Below, piece after piece: positions 23,338 to 31,774 of a stretch of 64,000 nucleotides of DNA. The DNA is from Cellulomonas avistercoris. Lineage in GTDB: Bacteria; Actinomycetota; Actinomycetes; Actinomycetales; Cellulomonadaceae. Below the pieces are notes generated by a model. It saw only the letters and a list, made by a program, of their open reading frames with translations. It made no database searches and was not told the DNA's origin. Location: the NCBI RefSeq assembly GCF_014836445.1, contig NZ_JACSQV010000002.1, forward strand, positions 11,927 to 75,926, read 5' to 3'. Every line of letters begins with the position of its first letter. Positions within the stretch are counted from its first letter, which is position 1. The translations under genes were made by a program, and so were the position numbers.

Positions 23338-23439
23338 CGCACCATCCTGACCGGTCGTCACCCGCGGCACATCGGTCGCGCGGCCGAGCGCTCGGGATTC
23401 CCCTCCCCCCGGCCCGCACCGCGCGCCTACGATCGCCGG

Positions 23440-23829
23440 ATGCCGGACGAGACCTGGGTCGAGCACCGCCGCAGCGGTGACCGCGAGCTGCTGGGCTGGG
23501 TGCGCCCGGCGGGTGAGGGGTTCGTCGCCGTCGACCGGCTCGGGCGTGACCTCACGGGCCCGCTGGACTGGACGGACGCCGAGGACGCGCTCGAGGCCCA
23601 CGGTCTGCACTGGCTCGCGGAGCTGTGGCAGCTCACGCACGACGACGGCACGGTGGTGCGGGTCCGGCTCGTCGAGGTGAGCCCGACGCGGGTCGTCGTG
23701 AAGCAGGACGACCTCAACGCGGTCGGTGAGGAGGCGGCGCCGACGTGGACGCTGCCGTTCCCGGCGCCGCCCGCGCTCGCGCCGTTCGCGGGTGACGCGT
23801 TCACGTTCGACCCCGGCTGGGGCCGCTGA
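23440..23829 (+). CDS. Conserved-looking hypothetical protein
   Basis: A 129-residue soluble protein (PDETWVEHRRSGDRELLGWVRP). It is rich in beta strands and aromatic residues and has no signal or membrane segment. No family is recognised. TACGAT sits six bases before the ATG at 23440, so the mRNA is probably leaderless. It is divergent from the CPBP protease gene and 86 bases upstream of the histidine kinase gene. Confidence 0.75.
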   Translation: MPDETWVEHRRSGDRELLGWVRPAGEGFVAVDRLGRDLTGPLDWTDAEDALEAHGLHWLAELWQLTHDDGTVVRVRLVEVSPTRVVVKQDDLNAVGEEAAPTWTLPFPAPPALAPFAGDAFTFDPGWGR

Positions 23830-23915
23830 CCAGCACGGGGTGACCCTCGGCACGGTCCGGCGAGTCGTCCGCGCGACCGATCCGGCGCCGCCGCGCCGCG
23901 ACCTAGCATCGCCAC

Positions 23916-25169
23916 GTGACCTCGACGGACCCCACCGCGCCGCCCTCGCCCAGCCGGGCGCGGCGCACGTGGGCGCACACCTGGCGGCTGCTGCTGGCGC
24001 TGGTCGTCGGCGGCTCGTCGGGGCTCGTCGTCTACGGCGTCGGCATGTCGGGGATGGCCGAGCTCGACGTCCCGCCGACCGCGGCGGCCTGGGTCTTCGT
24101 CGACCTCCTGTGCCTGCTGGTGTGCGCGCCGCTGTACGTCCTGCGACGGCGCGCACCGCTGGTGATCACGGGCGTCCTGGTGGTGCTCGGGTCGTTCTCG
24201 CTGTTCTCCGCGGGTCTCGTGGTCCTGGCCGTGGTGTCCCTCGCGACGCGGCGCCGGTGGCTGGAGATCGGCGCCGTCTACGCGCTGTGGTGCGGGGCGG
24301 GGCTCGTCAGCGAGCGGGCGTTCAGCCAGTGGGTGGTGCCGACCGAGGCCCTGCCGGGGCAGAGCCTGTGGGCGATCGCCGCGCAGCTGGTGTTCAGCGC
24401 GCTCGTCGTCGTCACCGGCATGTTCATCGGTGGCCGGCGCGCGCTCGTCGCGTCGCTGCGCGAGCAGGCCGCCATCGCGCGTCGCGAGTCCGACGCGCGC
24501 GGCGACAGCGCCCGCGCGGCCGAGCGCAACCGCATCGCCCGCGAGATGCACGACGTGCTGGCCCACCGCCTGTCGCTCGTCGCGCTGCACTCCGGTGCCC
24601 TGGAGTACCGCGCCGGGCTCGACCCGGAGCAGGTCCGCGAGACCGCCGCCGTCGTGCGGGAGAACGCCCACGAGGCCCTCGGCGAGCTGCGCGAGGTCCT
24701 GGGCCTGCTGCGCGACACCAGCGCCGCGGACGAGAGCTCGCGCCCGCAGCCGACGTTCGCGCAGGTGGGCGAGCTGATCGAGGGGACGCGCGCGGCGGGC
24801 TCGCCCGTGACGTTCGTGCTCGACCGCGTCGGTGAGGACGACCTCGCGCGCCTGCCCGTCTCGACCAGCCGGCACCTGTACCGCGTGGTGCAGGAGACGC
24901 TGACCAACGCCCGCAAGCACGCGCCGGGCGCACCCGTGCACCTGCGCCTGCACGGCGCGCCGGGCGAGCGCATCGCCCTCGAGGTGACCAACCCCGTGCC
25001 GGAGCAGGAGCCGGCCACCCGGCTGCCGACGTCCGGGTGGGGCCTGACGGGCCTGTCGGAGCGGCTGCGGCTCACGGGTGGGGAGCTCGACGCGCGCCGG
25101 CGGGCCGACGGGACGTTCATCGTGCAGGCCTGGCTGCCCTGGGCGGCCGCGACGGAGGGACAGACATGA
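23916..25169 (+). CDS. NarL/DesK-type sensor histidine kinase
   Basis: A 417-residue membrane sensor. Residues about 25-175 hold five or so transmembrane helices with no large extracellular domain, so it probably senses a membrane-related cue. A HisKA_3 dimerisation domain follows, with the phosphoacceptor His212 in REMHDVLAHRLS. The HATPase domain has the N box RVVQETLTNARKHAPG and a G box GWGLTGLSERLRLTGG. The stimulus is unknown. The GTG at 23916 lies six bases after TAGCAT. The stop overlaps the start of the response regulator by four bases. Confidence 0.93.
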   Translation: MTSTDPTAPPSPSRARRTWAHTWRLLLALVVGGSSGLVVYGVGMSGMAELDVPPTAAAWVFVDLLCLLVCAPLYVLRRRAPLVITGVLVVLGSFSLFSAGLVVLAVVSLATRRRWLEIGAVYALWCGAGLVSERAFSQWVVPTEALPGQSLWAIAAQLVFSALVVVTGMFIGGRRALVASLREQAAIARRESDARGDSARAAERNRIAREMHDVLAHRLSLVALHSGALEYRAGLDPEQVRETAAVVRENAHEALGELREVLGLLRDTSAADESSRPQPTFAQVGELIEGTRAAGSPVTFVLDRVGEDDLARLPVSTSRHLYRVVQETLTNARKHAPGAPVHLRLHGAPGERIALEVTNPVPEQEPATRLPTSGWGLTGLSERLRLTGGELDARRRADGTFIVQAWLPWAAATEGQT

Positions 25170-25864
25170 CGACGACGACGGCGCAGCACGCGGCGGGACA
25201 GGCCGTGCGACCGACGGTGCGGGTGGTGCTGGTCGACGACGAGACGCTCGTGCGCGTCGGCCTGCGGCTCATCCTGGGGGCCGAGCCGGCCATCGAGGTC
25301 GTCGGGGAGGCCTCCGACGGGGTGGACGCGCTCGACGTCGTACGACGCACGTCCCCCGACGTCGTGCTGATGGACATCCGCATGCCGCGCCTGGACGGGC
25401 TCGCCGCGACCGAGCAGCTCCTCGCGACGCAGCCCGACGCGCGCGTCGTCATCCTCACGACCTTCGACACCGACGAGATGGTGCTGGGTGCCCTGCGCCT
25501 GGGCGCAGCGGGCTTCCTGCTCAAGGACACCCCGCCCGCCGAGATCGTGCGGCACGTGCTCGACGCGGGCGCGGGGCGCACGACCCTGTCGCCCTCGGTC
25601 ACCGACCGCCTCATCGCGTCGGTCACGCAGCGCCCGCGCGACGAGCGGCGCACGGCCGCGCGCGAGTGCCTCGACCAGCTCACGGACCGCGAGCGGGACG
25701 TCGCCCGGGCCATCGGCCGCGGGCTGTCCAACGCCGAGATCGCGTCGGAGCTGTTCATCACGGTCGCGACCGTCAAGACGCACATCAGCCGCATCCTGGA
25801 GAAGATGCCGGCCGAGAACCGCACCCACATCGCGATCTGCGTGCACGAGGCCGGGGACGTCTGA
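25166..25864 (+). CDS. LuxR/NarL-family response regulator
   Basis: A 232-residue regulator paired with the kinase encoded just upstream. The receiver domain has VLVDDETLVRVGLRLIL and the phosphorylated aspartate at residue 70 (VVLMDIRMPRLDG), followed by ILTTFDTDEMVLGALRLGA and the FLLKDTP lysine. The C-terminal LuxR helix-turn-helix reads LTDRERDVARAIGRGLSNAEIA and VATVKTHISRILEKM. The ATG at 25166 overlaps the kinase stop (ATGA) and has GGAGGGA upstream. Its target genes are not evident. Confidence 0.93.
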   Translation: MTTTTAQHAAGQAVRPTVRVVLVDDETLVRVGLRLILGAEPAIEVVGEASDGVDALDVVRRTSPDVVLMDIRMPRLDGLAATEQLLATQPDARVVILTTFDTDEMVLGALRLGAAGFLLKDTPPAEIVRHVLDAGAGRTTLSPSVTDRLIASVTQRPRDERRTAARECLDQLTDRERDVARAIGRGLSNAEIASELFITVATVKTHISRILEKMPAENRTHIAICVHEAGDV

Positions 25865-25867
25865 ACG

Positions 25868-25955
25868 CCGCCGGGCGCCGCGAGGTGCCCGTCGCCCGGC
25901 GGGTGGTGCAGCGGCCGCGCCCGTCGAGGACGCCGAGGAGGACGGGCGCGGCCGC
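25868..25955. terminator. Two consecutive hairpins between convergent genes
   Basis: CCGCCGGGCG (25868-25877) pairs with CGCCCGGCGG (25893-25902). Then a perfect 15-bp arm at 25911-25925 (GCGGCCGCGCCCGTC) pairs with 25941-25955 across 15 bases. The pair fills the space between the response regulator gene and the GH39 gene. Confidence 0.75.
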
Positions 25956-25958
25956 GGT

Positions 25959-27608
25959 TCAGGCCGCCGGACGCGGCCCCGCCTGGACGATCCCCACGAC
26001 CGCCCACGGCGGCAGGTCGAGGTCGATCTCCAGGACGCCGTCGTCCGACGCGGTCAGCGTGCGACGCAGCAGGTCGTCCGCCGCGTCGCGCAGCGCGGCC
26101 GTCTGCGGCAGCGTGAGGTTGATCGGCTGCCCCATGGCGTGCCACGCCTCGGCGACGTTGCCGTGCTCCCAGTCGAGCTGGACGAGGTCGAACGTGGCCC
26201 CGGCGGGCAGCCCCGCGACGGTGTGCGTGACCCGTCGGGGCGTGCCCACGTCGGCCAGGCCGCGTGCGGCCGCGTACGTGTGCTGCGCGCGGACGGAGCG
26301 TCCGCCCATCTCGTCGGGGTAGTGGTGCAGCACGCCGGCGACCCGCCCGGTCGCGCTGTCCCGCGTCAGGACGCCGTGCGGCAGGTCGGCCAGGACCTCG
26401 TCGCCGAGCTGCGCGAGCATCGAGAACGCGTGAAACGTCGGCTTGTGCAGGCCCTGCTCGTTGACGAGCCCGAAGCCGCCGTGGAACGGCCCGAGGCCCG
26501 CGCCGCCCTCCTCGAAGACGTCGGTGAAGGTCCAGTACGAGATGGAGTCCGCGAGCGACGCGCAGCGCAGGTAGGCGCGCGTGATGTACGTGGCGGCGAA
26601 CAGCGTGTCGTGGCTGCGGTCGCGGCTCGACGGCGACGTCGACCACTCGGTGATGTGGATCTCGGCGCCCGCGTAGGGACTGTCCGCGACGATGCGCTGG
26701 AGCAGCGTGAGGTCGTCGTACGTCGCGTCGACGTACCGGCTGATCTCCTTGGCGCCGCCGCTGGGCGTGGCCGCGTAGTCGGTCGGGTACAGGTGCGCGG
26801 TGAAGAAGTCGACGGGCAGGTCGCGCTCGTGGCACCAGGCGATGAACTCCTCGACCCACACGGGACGCCAGTCGAGCGCGTCGGGGTCCTCGGCCTGGCC
26901 GGTGGCGATCGACCTGCTGCTGTCCTCGTACTCGCCCGCGTAGCGGTCGTCGGGGACGAACACGCTGGTGGACGGGCCGCCGACGAGCAGGCGCTCGTCG
27001 ATGGCCTTGATCGCCCGGACGCTCGCCTCGTAGAGCTCGAAGTACTGCGTGCGCGTGCCGGTCCAGAACAGCGGCACGAGGTTCGGCTCGTTCCACACCT
27101 CGAACCGCCACTGCAGCACCTCGTCGATGCCGTACCGCTCGATCCAGTGCCGCACGCTCGCCGCGACGAGGTCGGCCCAGCGCCCCATGTCGTTGGGCGG
27201 GCTGCAGTGCGCCTTCCACCAGAACAGCGTCTCGGTCTGCGTGGCCAGGTCGCGCGGCATGAAGCCGAGCTCGACGAAGGGCTTCGCGCCCGTCCCCAGG
27301 ATGAAGTCGAAGACCTTGTCGACGTAGCTGAACGTGTGGACGGGCTCCGCGAGCGGCGTGGGCGGGCCGAAGCCGCCGCCCCCGCCGTCGTTGCCGCGGT
27401 ACACGAACATGTCGTCGTGGAAGAGGCCGTGGAAGCGCACGTACCGCGCGCCGAGCACGTCGACGGCCTCCCGGAAGTGCGCCTGCCAGTCGGCCCGGAG
27501 CGCCTCGTTGGCACGGCCCGCGCCGACGCACTGGTTCCACACGTGGTGCAGCCGGCGCCCGGTCGAGGGTGCGCCGTCCACCGTGGGCGTGGACGTGCTG
27601 ACGTGCAT
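25959..27608 (-). CDS. GH39 family glycoside hydrolase, probable beta-xylosidase
   Basis: A 549-residue retaining glycosidase of the GH39 type. After about 45 residues the barrel starts with YVRFHGLFHDDMFVY, typical of GH39 xylosidases. The acid/base Glu174 is in RFEVWNEPNL and the nucleophile Glu321 is in EIHITEWSTS. A C-terminal beta-sandwich ends LDLPPWAVVGIVQ. No signal peptide is present, so it would act in the cytoplasm on imported xylooligosaccharides. The alternative activity of the family (alpha-L-iduronidase) is less likely in this genomic setting. The promoter carries an AACGTTCA operator motif also found at the GH10 xylanase gene, suggesting a shared xylan regulator. Confidence 0.9.
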   Translation of the reverse strand: MHVSTSTPTVDGAPSTGRRLHHVWNQCVGAGRANEALRADWQAHFREAVDVLGARYVRFHGLFHDDMFVYRGNDGGGGGFGPPTPLAEPVHTFSYVDKVFDFILGTGAKPFVELGFMPRDLATQTETLFWWKAHCSPPNDMGRWADLVAASVRHWIERYGIDEVLQWRFEVWNEPNLVPLFWTGTRTQYFELYEASVRAIKAIDERLLVGGPSTSVFVPDDRYAGEYEDSSRSIATGQAEDPDALDWRPVWVEEFIAWCHERDLPVDFFTAHLYPTDYAATPSGGAKEISRYVDATYDDLTLLQRIVADSPYAGAEIHITEWSTSPSSRDRSHDTLFAATYITRAYLRCASLADSISYWTFTDVFEEGGAGLGPFHGGFGLVNEQGLHKPTFHAFSMLAQLGDEVLADLPHGVLTRDSATGRVAGVLHHYPDEMGGRSVRAQHTYAAARGLADVGTPRRVTHTVAGLPAGATFDLVQLDWEHGNVAEAWHAMGQPINLTLPQTAALRDAADDLLRRTLTASDDGVLEIDLDLPPWAVVGIVQAGPRPAA

Positions 27609-27674
27609 GACTTCTCCTCGTCGAGAGCCGGGCGGTGTCGAGCCGGACGGTGTCGCTGCACGGTCGGCCCCCGC

Positions 27675-27703
27675 ACCATATGAACGTTAAAGCAGCGGGT
27701 CAA
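27675..27703 (-). promoter_or_regulatory. GH39 promoter with embedded AACGTT operator
   Basis: On the minus strand TTGACC (27703-27698), a 17-base spacer and TATGGT (27680-27675) make a near-consensus vegetative promoter. The spacer contains TTTAACGTTCA (27691-27681), an imperfect palindrome around AACGTT of the LacI-family type. A repressor bound there would exclude RNA polymerase. Confidence 0.65.
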
Positions 27704-27804
27704 GCGAGCCGCGCGACGGCCGGCCCGGTCGCTGCGCCGTGCGGGCGAGGTGGATCCGCCGCATGCTGGCACGGAGCGGACGACCGATCCGACCGGGAGG
27801 GCTC

Positions 27805-28899
27805 ATGACCCGCACGACCCCCGCTCCGGCGGACGACGCCCCCGGCGCCGCCGCCCACAAGAGCGACGCCCCCGCCCCCGACGACCCGCGCAAGCCGGAC
27901 TCCCCCACCCAGCTGCACCGCCGGTCCTGGGTGTACGTGCTGCGCACGACGGTGCGGGAGTTCCTCGGTGACCAGTGCACCGACCTCGCGGCCGCGCTGA
28001 CCTACTACGCGGTGCTCGCGCTCGCGCCCGCGCTGCTCGCGATCGTCTCGCTGCTCTCCCTCGTCGACCGGCCGGACGACGTCATCGACGGCATCGTCGA
28101 GCTGGGCGAGGGCGCCGGCGCGGGTGAGCAGGTCGAGGGCATCCGCCCCGTGCTCGAGAACCTCAGCGACGCCCCCGCGGCCGGCCTCGCGCTCGTCGTC
28201 GGTCTCGTCGTCGCGCTGTGGTCCGCGTCGGGGTACGTGGCCGCGTTCAGCCGCGGCATGAACCGCGTCTACGAGGTCGACGAGGGCCGTCCGATCTGGA
28301 AGCTGCGGCCCGTGCTGCTGCTGCTGACCGCCGCGCTCGTCGTGATCGCGGTCGTGGTCGTGGCGCTGCTGGTCCTCTCGGGGCCCGTCGCGGAGAGCGT
28401 CGGTGAGGCGATCGGCCTGAGCGGGACCGTGGTCGACGTGTGGCAGGTCGTCAAGTGGCCCGTCGTGGTCGTCCTCGTCGTGGTCGCGATCGCCGTGCTG
28501 TACCACTGGACGCCCAACGTGCGGCAGCCGAGGTTCCGGTGGCTGAGCCTCGGCGCGCTGCTCGCGCTCGTGGTGTGGGTGCTCGCGACGGCCGGCCTCG
28601 GGCTGTACGTCTCGCGGTTCGCCAGCTACGACGAGACGTACGGGTCGCTCGCGGGCGTCATCGTCCTGCTGCTGTGGCTGTGGCTGACCAACCTGGCCCT
28701 GCTGTTCGGCGCCGAGCTCGACGCCGAGCTCGAGCGCGGGCGCCAGCTGCAGGCCGGCATCGAGGCCGAGCGCAGCATCCAGCTGCCGCCGCGGGACACC
28801 AGCGCGAGCGACAAGCGCCGCGACAAGCTCGAGAAGGACGTCGAGCAGGGGCGGGCGCTGCGGGAGGCGGCGTCGCGGCGCCACCGCTCGGAGCCCTGA
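27805..28899 (+). CDS. YihY/BrkB-family inner membrane protein
   Basis: A 364-residue protein of the YihY/virulence factor BrkB family, with about six transmembrane helices. The conserved blocks are DQCTDLAAALTYYAVLALAP, LVVALWSASGYVAAFSRGMNRVY, and the long central helices. The family end LLLWLWLTNLALLFGAELDAELER is also present. A disordered acidic N-terminus (about 45 residues) and a charged C-terminal tail flank it. The family's molecular role is not established; RNase BN naming for it is historical. GGGAGG lies four bases before the ATG at 27805. Confidence 0.9.
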   Translation: MTRTTPAPADDAPGAAAHKSDAPAPDDPRKPDSPTQLHRRSWVYVLRTTVREFLGDQCTDLAAALTYYAVLALAPALLAIVSLLSLVDRPDDVIDGIVELGEGAGAGEQVEGIRPVLENLSDAPAAGLALVVGLVVALWSASGYVAAFSRGMNRVYEVDEGRPIWKLRPVLLLLTAALVVIAVVVVALLVLSGPVAESVGEAIGLSGTVVDVWQVVKWPVVVVLVVVAIAVLYHWTPNVRQPRFRWLSLGALLALVVWVLATAGLGLYVSRFASYDETYGSLAGVIVLLLWLWLTNLALLFGAELDAELERGRQLQAGIEAERSIQLPPRDTSASDKRRDKLEKDVEQGRALREAASRRHRSEP

Positions 28900-28921
28900 C
28901 CCCCCTCGCCGTCCCGCGCCG

Positions 28922-30490
28922 TCAGCGCAGGGGCGGGAGCACCTGGTCGCCCGCGAGCACGCCGTGGAACGGGTCGCCGCGCTCGGCGACCCGTTCCAGG
29001 ACCGTGCGGACCGTGAACGCGTCGGGACGCAGCCACGGCTCGTCGAGCTCGTCCCACGTGATCGGCGCGGAGACCGGCGCACCCGCGGCGGCGCGCGGGC
29101 TGTACGGCGCCACGAGCGTCTTGTTGATCGCGTTCTGCGTGTAGTCCAGGCGGGCCTGCCCGCCGCGCTCGCGCACCTCCCAGCGCCAGCTCACCAGGTC
29201 GGGGACGACCTTGCCGACGGTGCGCGAGAGCCGCTCGACCCACGCGCGCGTCTCGTCGAACGACGGCCCGACGGCGACCGGCACCCACACCTGGATGCCG
29301 CGCCGGCCCGTGAGCTTGGGGAACGCCTGCACGCCGACGTGCGCGAACGCGTCGCGGTGCAGCCGGGCGAGCAGCAGGACGTCCTCCCAGGCGGTCGCGG
29401 TACCGGGATCGAGGTCGATCAGCGCGTAGGTCGGCAGGTCGGGTGCGCTGGTCCGGGACGTCCACGCGTGCCACTCGAGGGCGCCGAAGTTCGCGGCCCA
29501 CACGAGCGCGGCCGGCTCGTCGACGACGAGGTACGTGGTCGACTCGCCGGGGTCCGCGTCAGGCCGGTCCCAGCGGGGCACCCAGTCGGGCGCGTGGTCG
29601 GGGAGCTGCTTGTGCCAGAACCCGCGCGTCGCCGCGCCCTGCGGGAACCGGTGCATGTTGAGGGGGCGGCCCGCCAGGTACGGCAGCGCGACGGGGGCGA
29701 TGCGCGCGGCGTACCGCAGCAGCTCGCGCTTGGTCACCGGCGGCTCGTCGTCGCGGCCCGGGAAGAGCTCCTTGTCGAGGTTCGTGACGCGCAGCCGGCG
29801 ACCGAAGACCTCCCACGTGCCCGACGCGCCCAGGTCGTCCAGCGCGGCGAGCTCGTCGTCCGACGGGCCCGCGACGTCCGGCACGGCCGGGTGCGTCTCG
29901 ACCTCCGCGCGGTCGGCCGGGACACCGGAGCGCCACAGGCGGTCGGGCGCCGCCGCGACCTCGTCGTTGGTGCGCCCGGACACCACGGACGTCGGGTGGT
30001 CCTCGGCGTCCCAGCCGTCGACGGCGTGCTCGTCGCGCTTGTGGAACATGAGCCACTGCTCCTTGCCGGAGCGCCCGTCGTCGCGGCGCACGAGCAGGAA
30101 CTTGCCCCGCAGCCGCTCACCGGAGAGCTCGGCGTGCAGCTGCCCGCCGCGGACCTCGGCCGCCGGGTCGTCGGTCTTGTACGGGCGCCACGTGCCGCGG
30201 TCCCACACGATCACGTCCCCGCCGCCGTACTGCCCGTGCGGGATCACGCCCTCGAACGCCTCGTACTCCAGCGGGTGGTCCTCGACGTGCACCGCCATGC
30301 GGCGCGCGGCGGGGTCGAGGGTCGGGCCCTTCGGCACGGCCCAGCTGACCAGGACGCCGTCGATCTCGAACCGCACGTCGTAGTGCAGCCGGCGGGCACG
30401 GTGGCGCTGGACCACGAAGCGACGCTCGGGGCCGTCGGACGGCTCCGGGGCCGCACCCGCGGGCTCGGCCGTGCGCGTGAAGTCGCGCAT
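28922..30490 (-). CDS. LigD-like phosphoesterase-primase/polymerase fusion without ligase domain
   Basis: A 522-residue DNA-repair protein of the bacterial non-homologous end-joining type. The N-terminal 3'-phosphoesterase domain has FVVQRHRARRLHYDVRFE, VPKGP, HVEDHPLEYEAFEG and QYGGGDVIVWDRG. The second half is the archaeo-eukaryotic primase (LigD POL) domain: RVTNLDKELFPG, HRFPQG, LIDLDPG with the metal aspartates, FPKLTGRRGIQVWVP, and RLDYTQNAINKT. The ATP-dependent ligase domain of full LigD is absent, and the order PE-POL differs from mycobacterial POL-PE-LIG. No ku gene is in the window. The conserved N-terminal region seems to begin at or just before the ATG at 30490, but no ribosome site is visible, so the start is uncertain. 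Confidence 0.87.
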   Translation of the reverse strand: MRDFTRTAEPAGAAPEPSDGPERRFVVQRHRARRLHYDVRFEIDGVLVSWAVPKGPTLDPAARRMAVHVEDHPLEYEAFEGVIPHGQYGGGDVIVWDRGTWRPYKTDDPAAEVRGGQLHAELSGERLRGKFLLVRRDDGRSGKEQWLMFHKRDEHAVDGWDAEDHPTSVVSGRTNDEVAAAPDRLWRSGVPADRAEVETHPAVPDVAGPSDDELAALDDLGASGTWEVFGRRLRVTNLDKELFPGRDDEPPVTKRELLRYAARIAPVALPYLAGRPLNMHRFPQGAATRGFWHKQLPDHAPDWVPRWDRPDADPGESTTYLVVDEPAALVWAANFGALEWHAWTSRTSAPDLPTYALIDLDPGTATAWEDVLLLARLHRDAFAHVGVQAFPKLTGRRGIQVWVPVAVGPSFDETRAWVERLSRTVGKVVPDLVSWRWEVRERGGQARLDYTQNAINKTLVAPYSPRAAAGAPVSAPITWDELDEPWLRPDAFTVRTVLERVAERGDPFHGVLAGDQVLPPLR

Positions 30491-30572
30491 CGAGCGGTAG
30501 GTGCCGAGCGCGTCGCCGTCGTCCGGCGTGCCGGGAGTGTCGGGCGTGCCGTGCGTGTCGCGCGCGACCGCG

Positions 30573-30710
30573 TCACGCCTCCGCGGCGTCAGGGTCCTCC
30601 TCCGGCTCGAACGAGCTCGGCTCGTCGGTCGTCGTGCCGCCGACGCCGTCGTCGGACAGGTCCTCGGCGTCGGTGCTGCTGCCGGTGCGGCCGTCGTCGG
30701 TCTCGCTCAC
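30573..30710 (-). CDS. Small acidic hypothetical protein
   Basis: A 45-residue, very acidic protein (SETDDGRTGSSTDAEDLSDD at the start, ending DPDAAEA). It is probably disordered and has no recognised family. It is accepted as a gene because AGGAGG lies six bases before the GTG at 30710, the best ribosome site in this region. It is upstream of the LigD-like gene on the same strand. Confidence 0.6.
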   Translation of the reverse strand: MSETDDGRTGSSTDAEDLSDDGVGGTTTDEPSSFEPEEDPDAAEA

Positions 30711-30871
30711 GGGGTGCCTCCTGCGGTTCGTGGTCCGGCCAGCGTGCGGCGGGCGCGGACGCACCGCAACCGCTGCGCCCCGCGCGGCCCGCACGACGTG
30801 GGGGGGTGGCGGCGCGCCCCCCCGGCAACCCCTCACGCACTGCGTGCCGCACGCCCCGCGGTGCGGGGGGG

Positions 30872-31753
30872 TCACGGGGTCGGGGAGCCGCCGTTGACGT
30901 TGAGCGTCTCGCCCAGGACGTAGCTCGACTCCGGCGACGCCAGGAAGACGTAAGCGGGCGCGAGCTCGGTCGGCTGCCCGGCGCGACCCAGCGGGACCGA
31001 CTGGCCGAACTCCGGCAGCTGCTCGGGCATCTGACCGCCCGACGGCTGCAACGGGGTCCAGATGGGCCCGGGGGCGACCGCGTTGACGCGGATGCCCCGC
31101 GGCGCGAGCTGCTGCGCCAGGCCCTTGGTGAAGTTGTTGATCGCGGCCTTCGTCGACGCGTAGTCCAGCAGCGTCGGCGACGGCTGGTACGCCTGCACGG
31201 ACGTCGTGTTGATGATCGCCGAGCCCGGCTGCAGGTGCTTGAGCGACGCCTTGACCAGCCGAAACATCGCCAGGATGTTCGCCTGGTACGTCGACTCGAG
31301 CTGCTCGTCGGTGATCTCCTCGATGCTCTCGGTCGCGATCTGCTTGCCCGCGTTGTTCACCAGGATGTCCAGGCCGCCCAGCGCGTCCACGGCCCGGTCG
31401 ACCACCCCGGCGCAGAACTCGGGGTCCGTCAGGTCGCCCGGCAGCAGCGCGGCCGTGCGGCCGCTCTCGGTGATGATCCGCTCGACGTCCCGCGCGTCCT
31501 CCTCCTCGGCCGGCAGGTACACGATCGCGACGTCCGCGCCCTCGCGCGCGAACGCGATGGCGACCGCCGCGCCGATGCCGGAGTCACCGCCGGTGACCAG
31601 CGCCTTGCGGCCCGTCAGCCGGCCCGTCCCGCGGGTAGGAGGTCCTCTCGCACGCCTCGGCGTCCTCGGGCGTCGTCCCAGTCCGTGCAGGCCTGCGCCC
31701 CCGCGCATCCGGACGTCGGACGCGGGGGGGCGCGGCGTGCAGCGAGGGGTCAC
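30872..31753 (-). CDS. SDR-family oxidoreductase, N-terminus probably frameshifted
   Basis: A short-chain dehydrogenase of the YghA/glucose-1-dehydrogenase-like group. The NAD(P) site is [13 protein letters not shown]. It is followed by ILVNNAGKQ, the catalytic Ser (NTTSVQAY), Tyr and Lys (YASTKAAI), and the typical end [13 protein letters not shown]. Homologues carry 40-50 residues ending [14 protein letters not shown]. Here [12 protein letters not shown] is preceded in frame by an implausible arginine/proline-rich stretch. The neighbouring frame supplies [11 protein letters not shown] immediately before it. Removing one C near 31630-31636 would join them. This may be a sequencing error or a real frameshift; the true start could then be in the other frame. 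The GTG at 31753 is only the longest reading. Confidence 0.8.
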   Translation of the reverse strand: MTPRCTPRPPASDVRMRGGAGLHGLGRRPRTPRRARGPPTRGTGRLTGRKALVTGGDSGIGAAVAIAFAREGADVAIVYLPAEEEDARDVERIITESGRTAALLPGDLTDPEFCAGVVDRAVDALGGLDILVNNAGKQIATESIEEITDEQLESTYQANILAMFRLVKASLKHLQPGSAIINTTSVQAYQPSPTLLDYASTKAAINNFTKGLAQQLAPRGIRVNAVAPGPIWTPLQPSGGQMPEQLPEFGQSVPLGRAGQPTELAPAYVFLASPESSYVLGETLNVNGGSPTP

Positions 31754-31774
31754 CGTCCTGGCGACACCCGGGCA

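Noticed and set aside
27739-27804. Upstream extension of the YihY/BrkB gene
   Set aside because: The extension is Arg-rich and the ATG at 27805 has GGGAGG at proper spacing.
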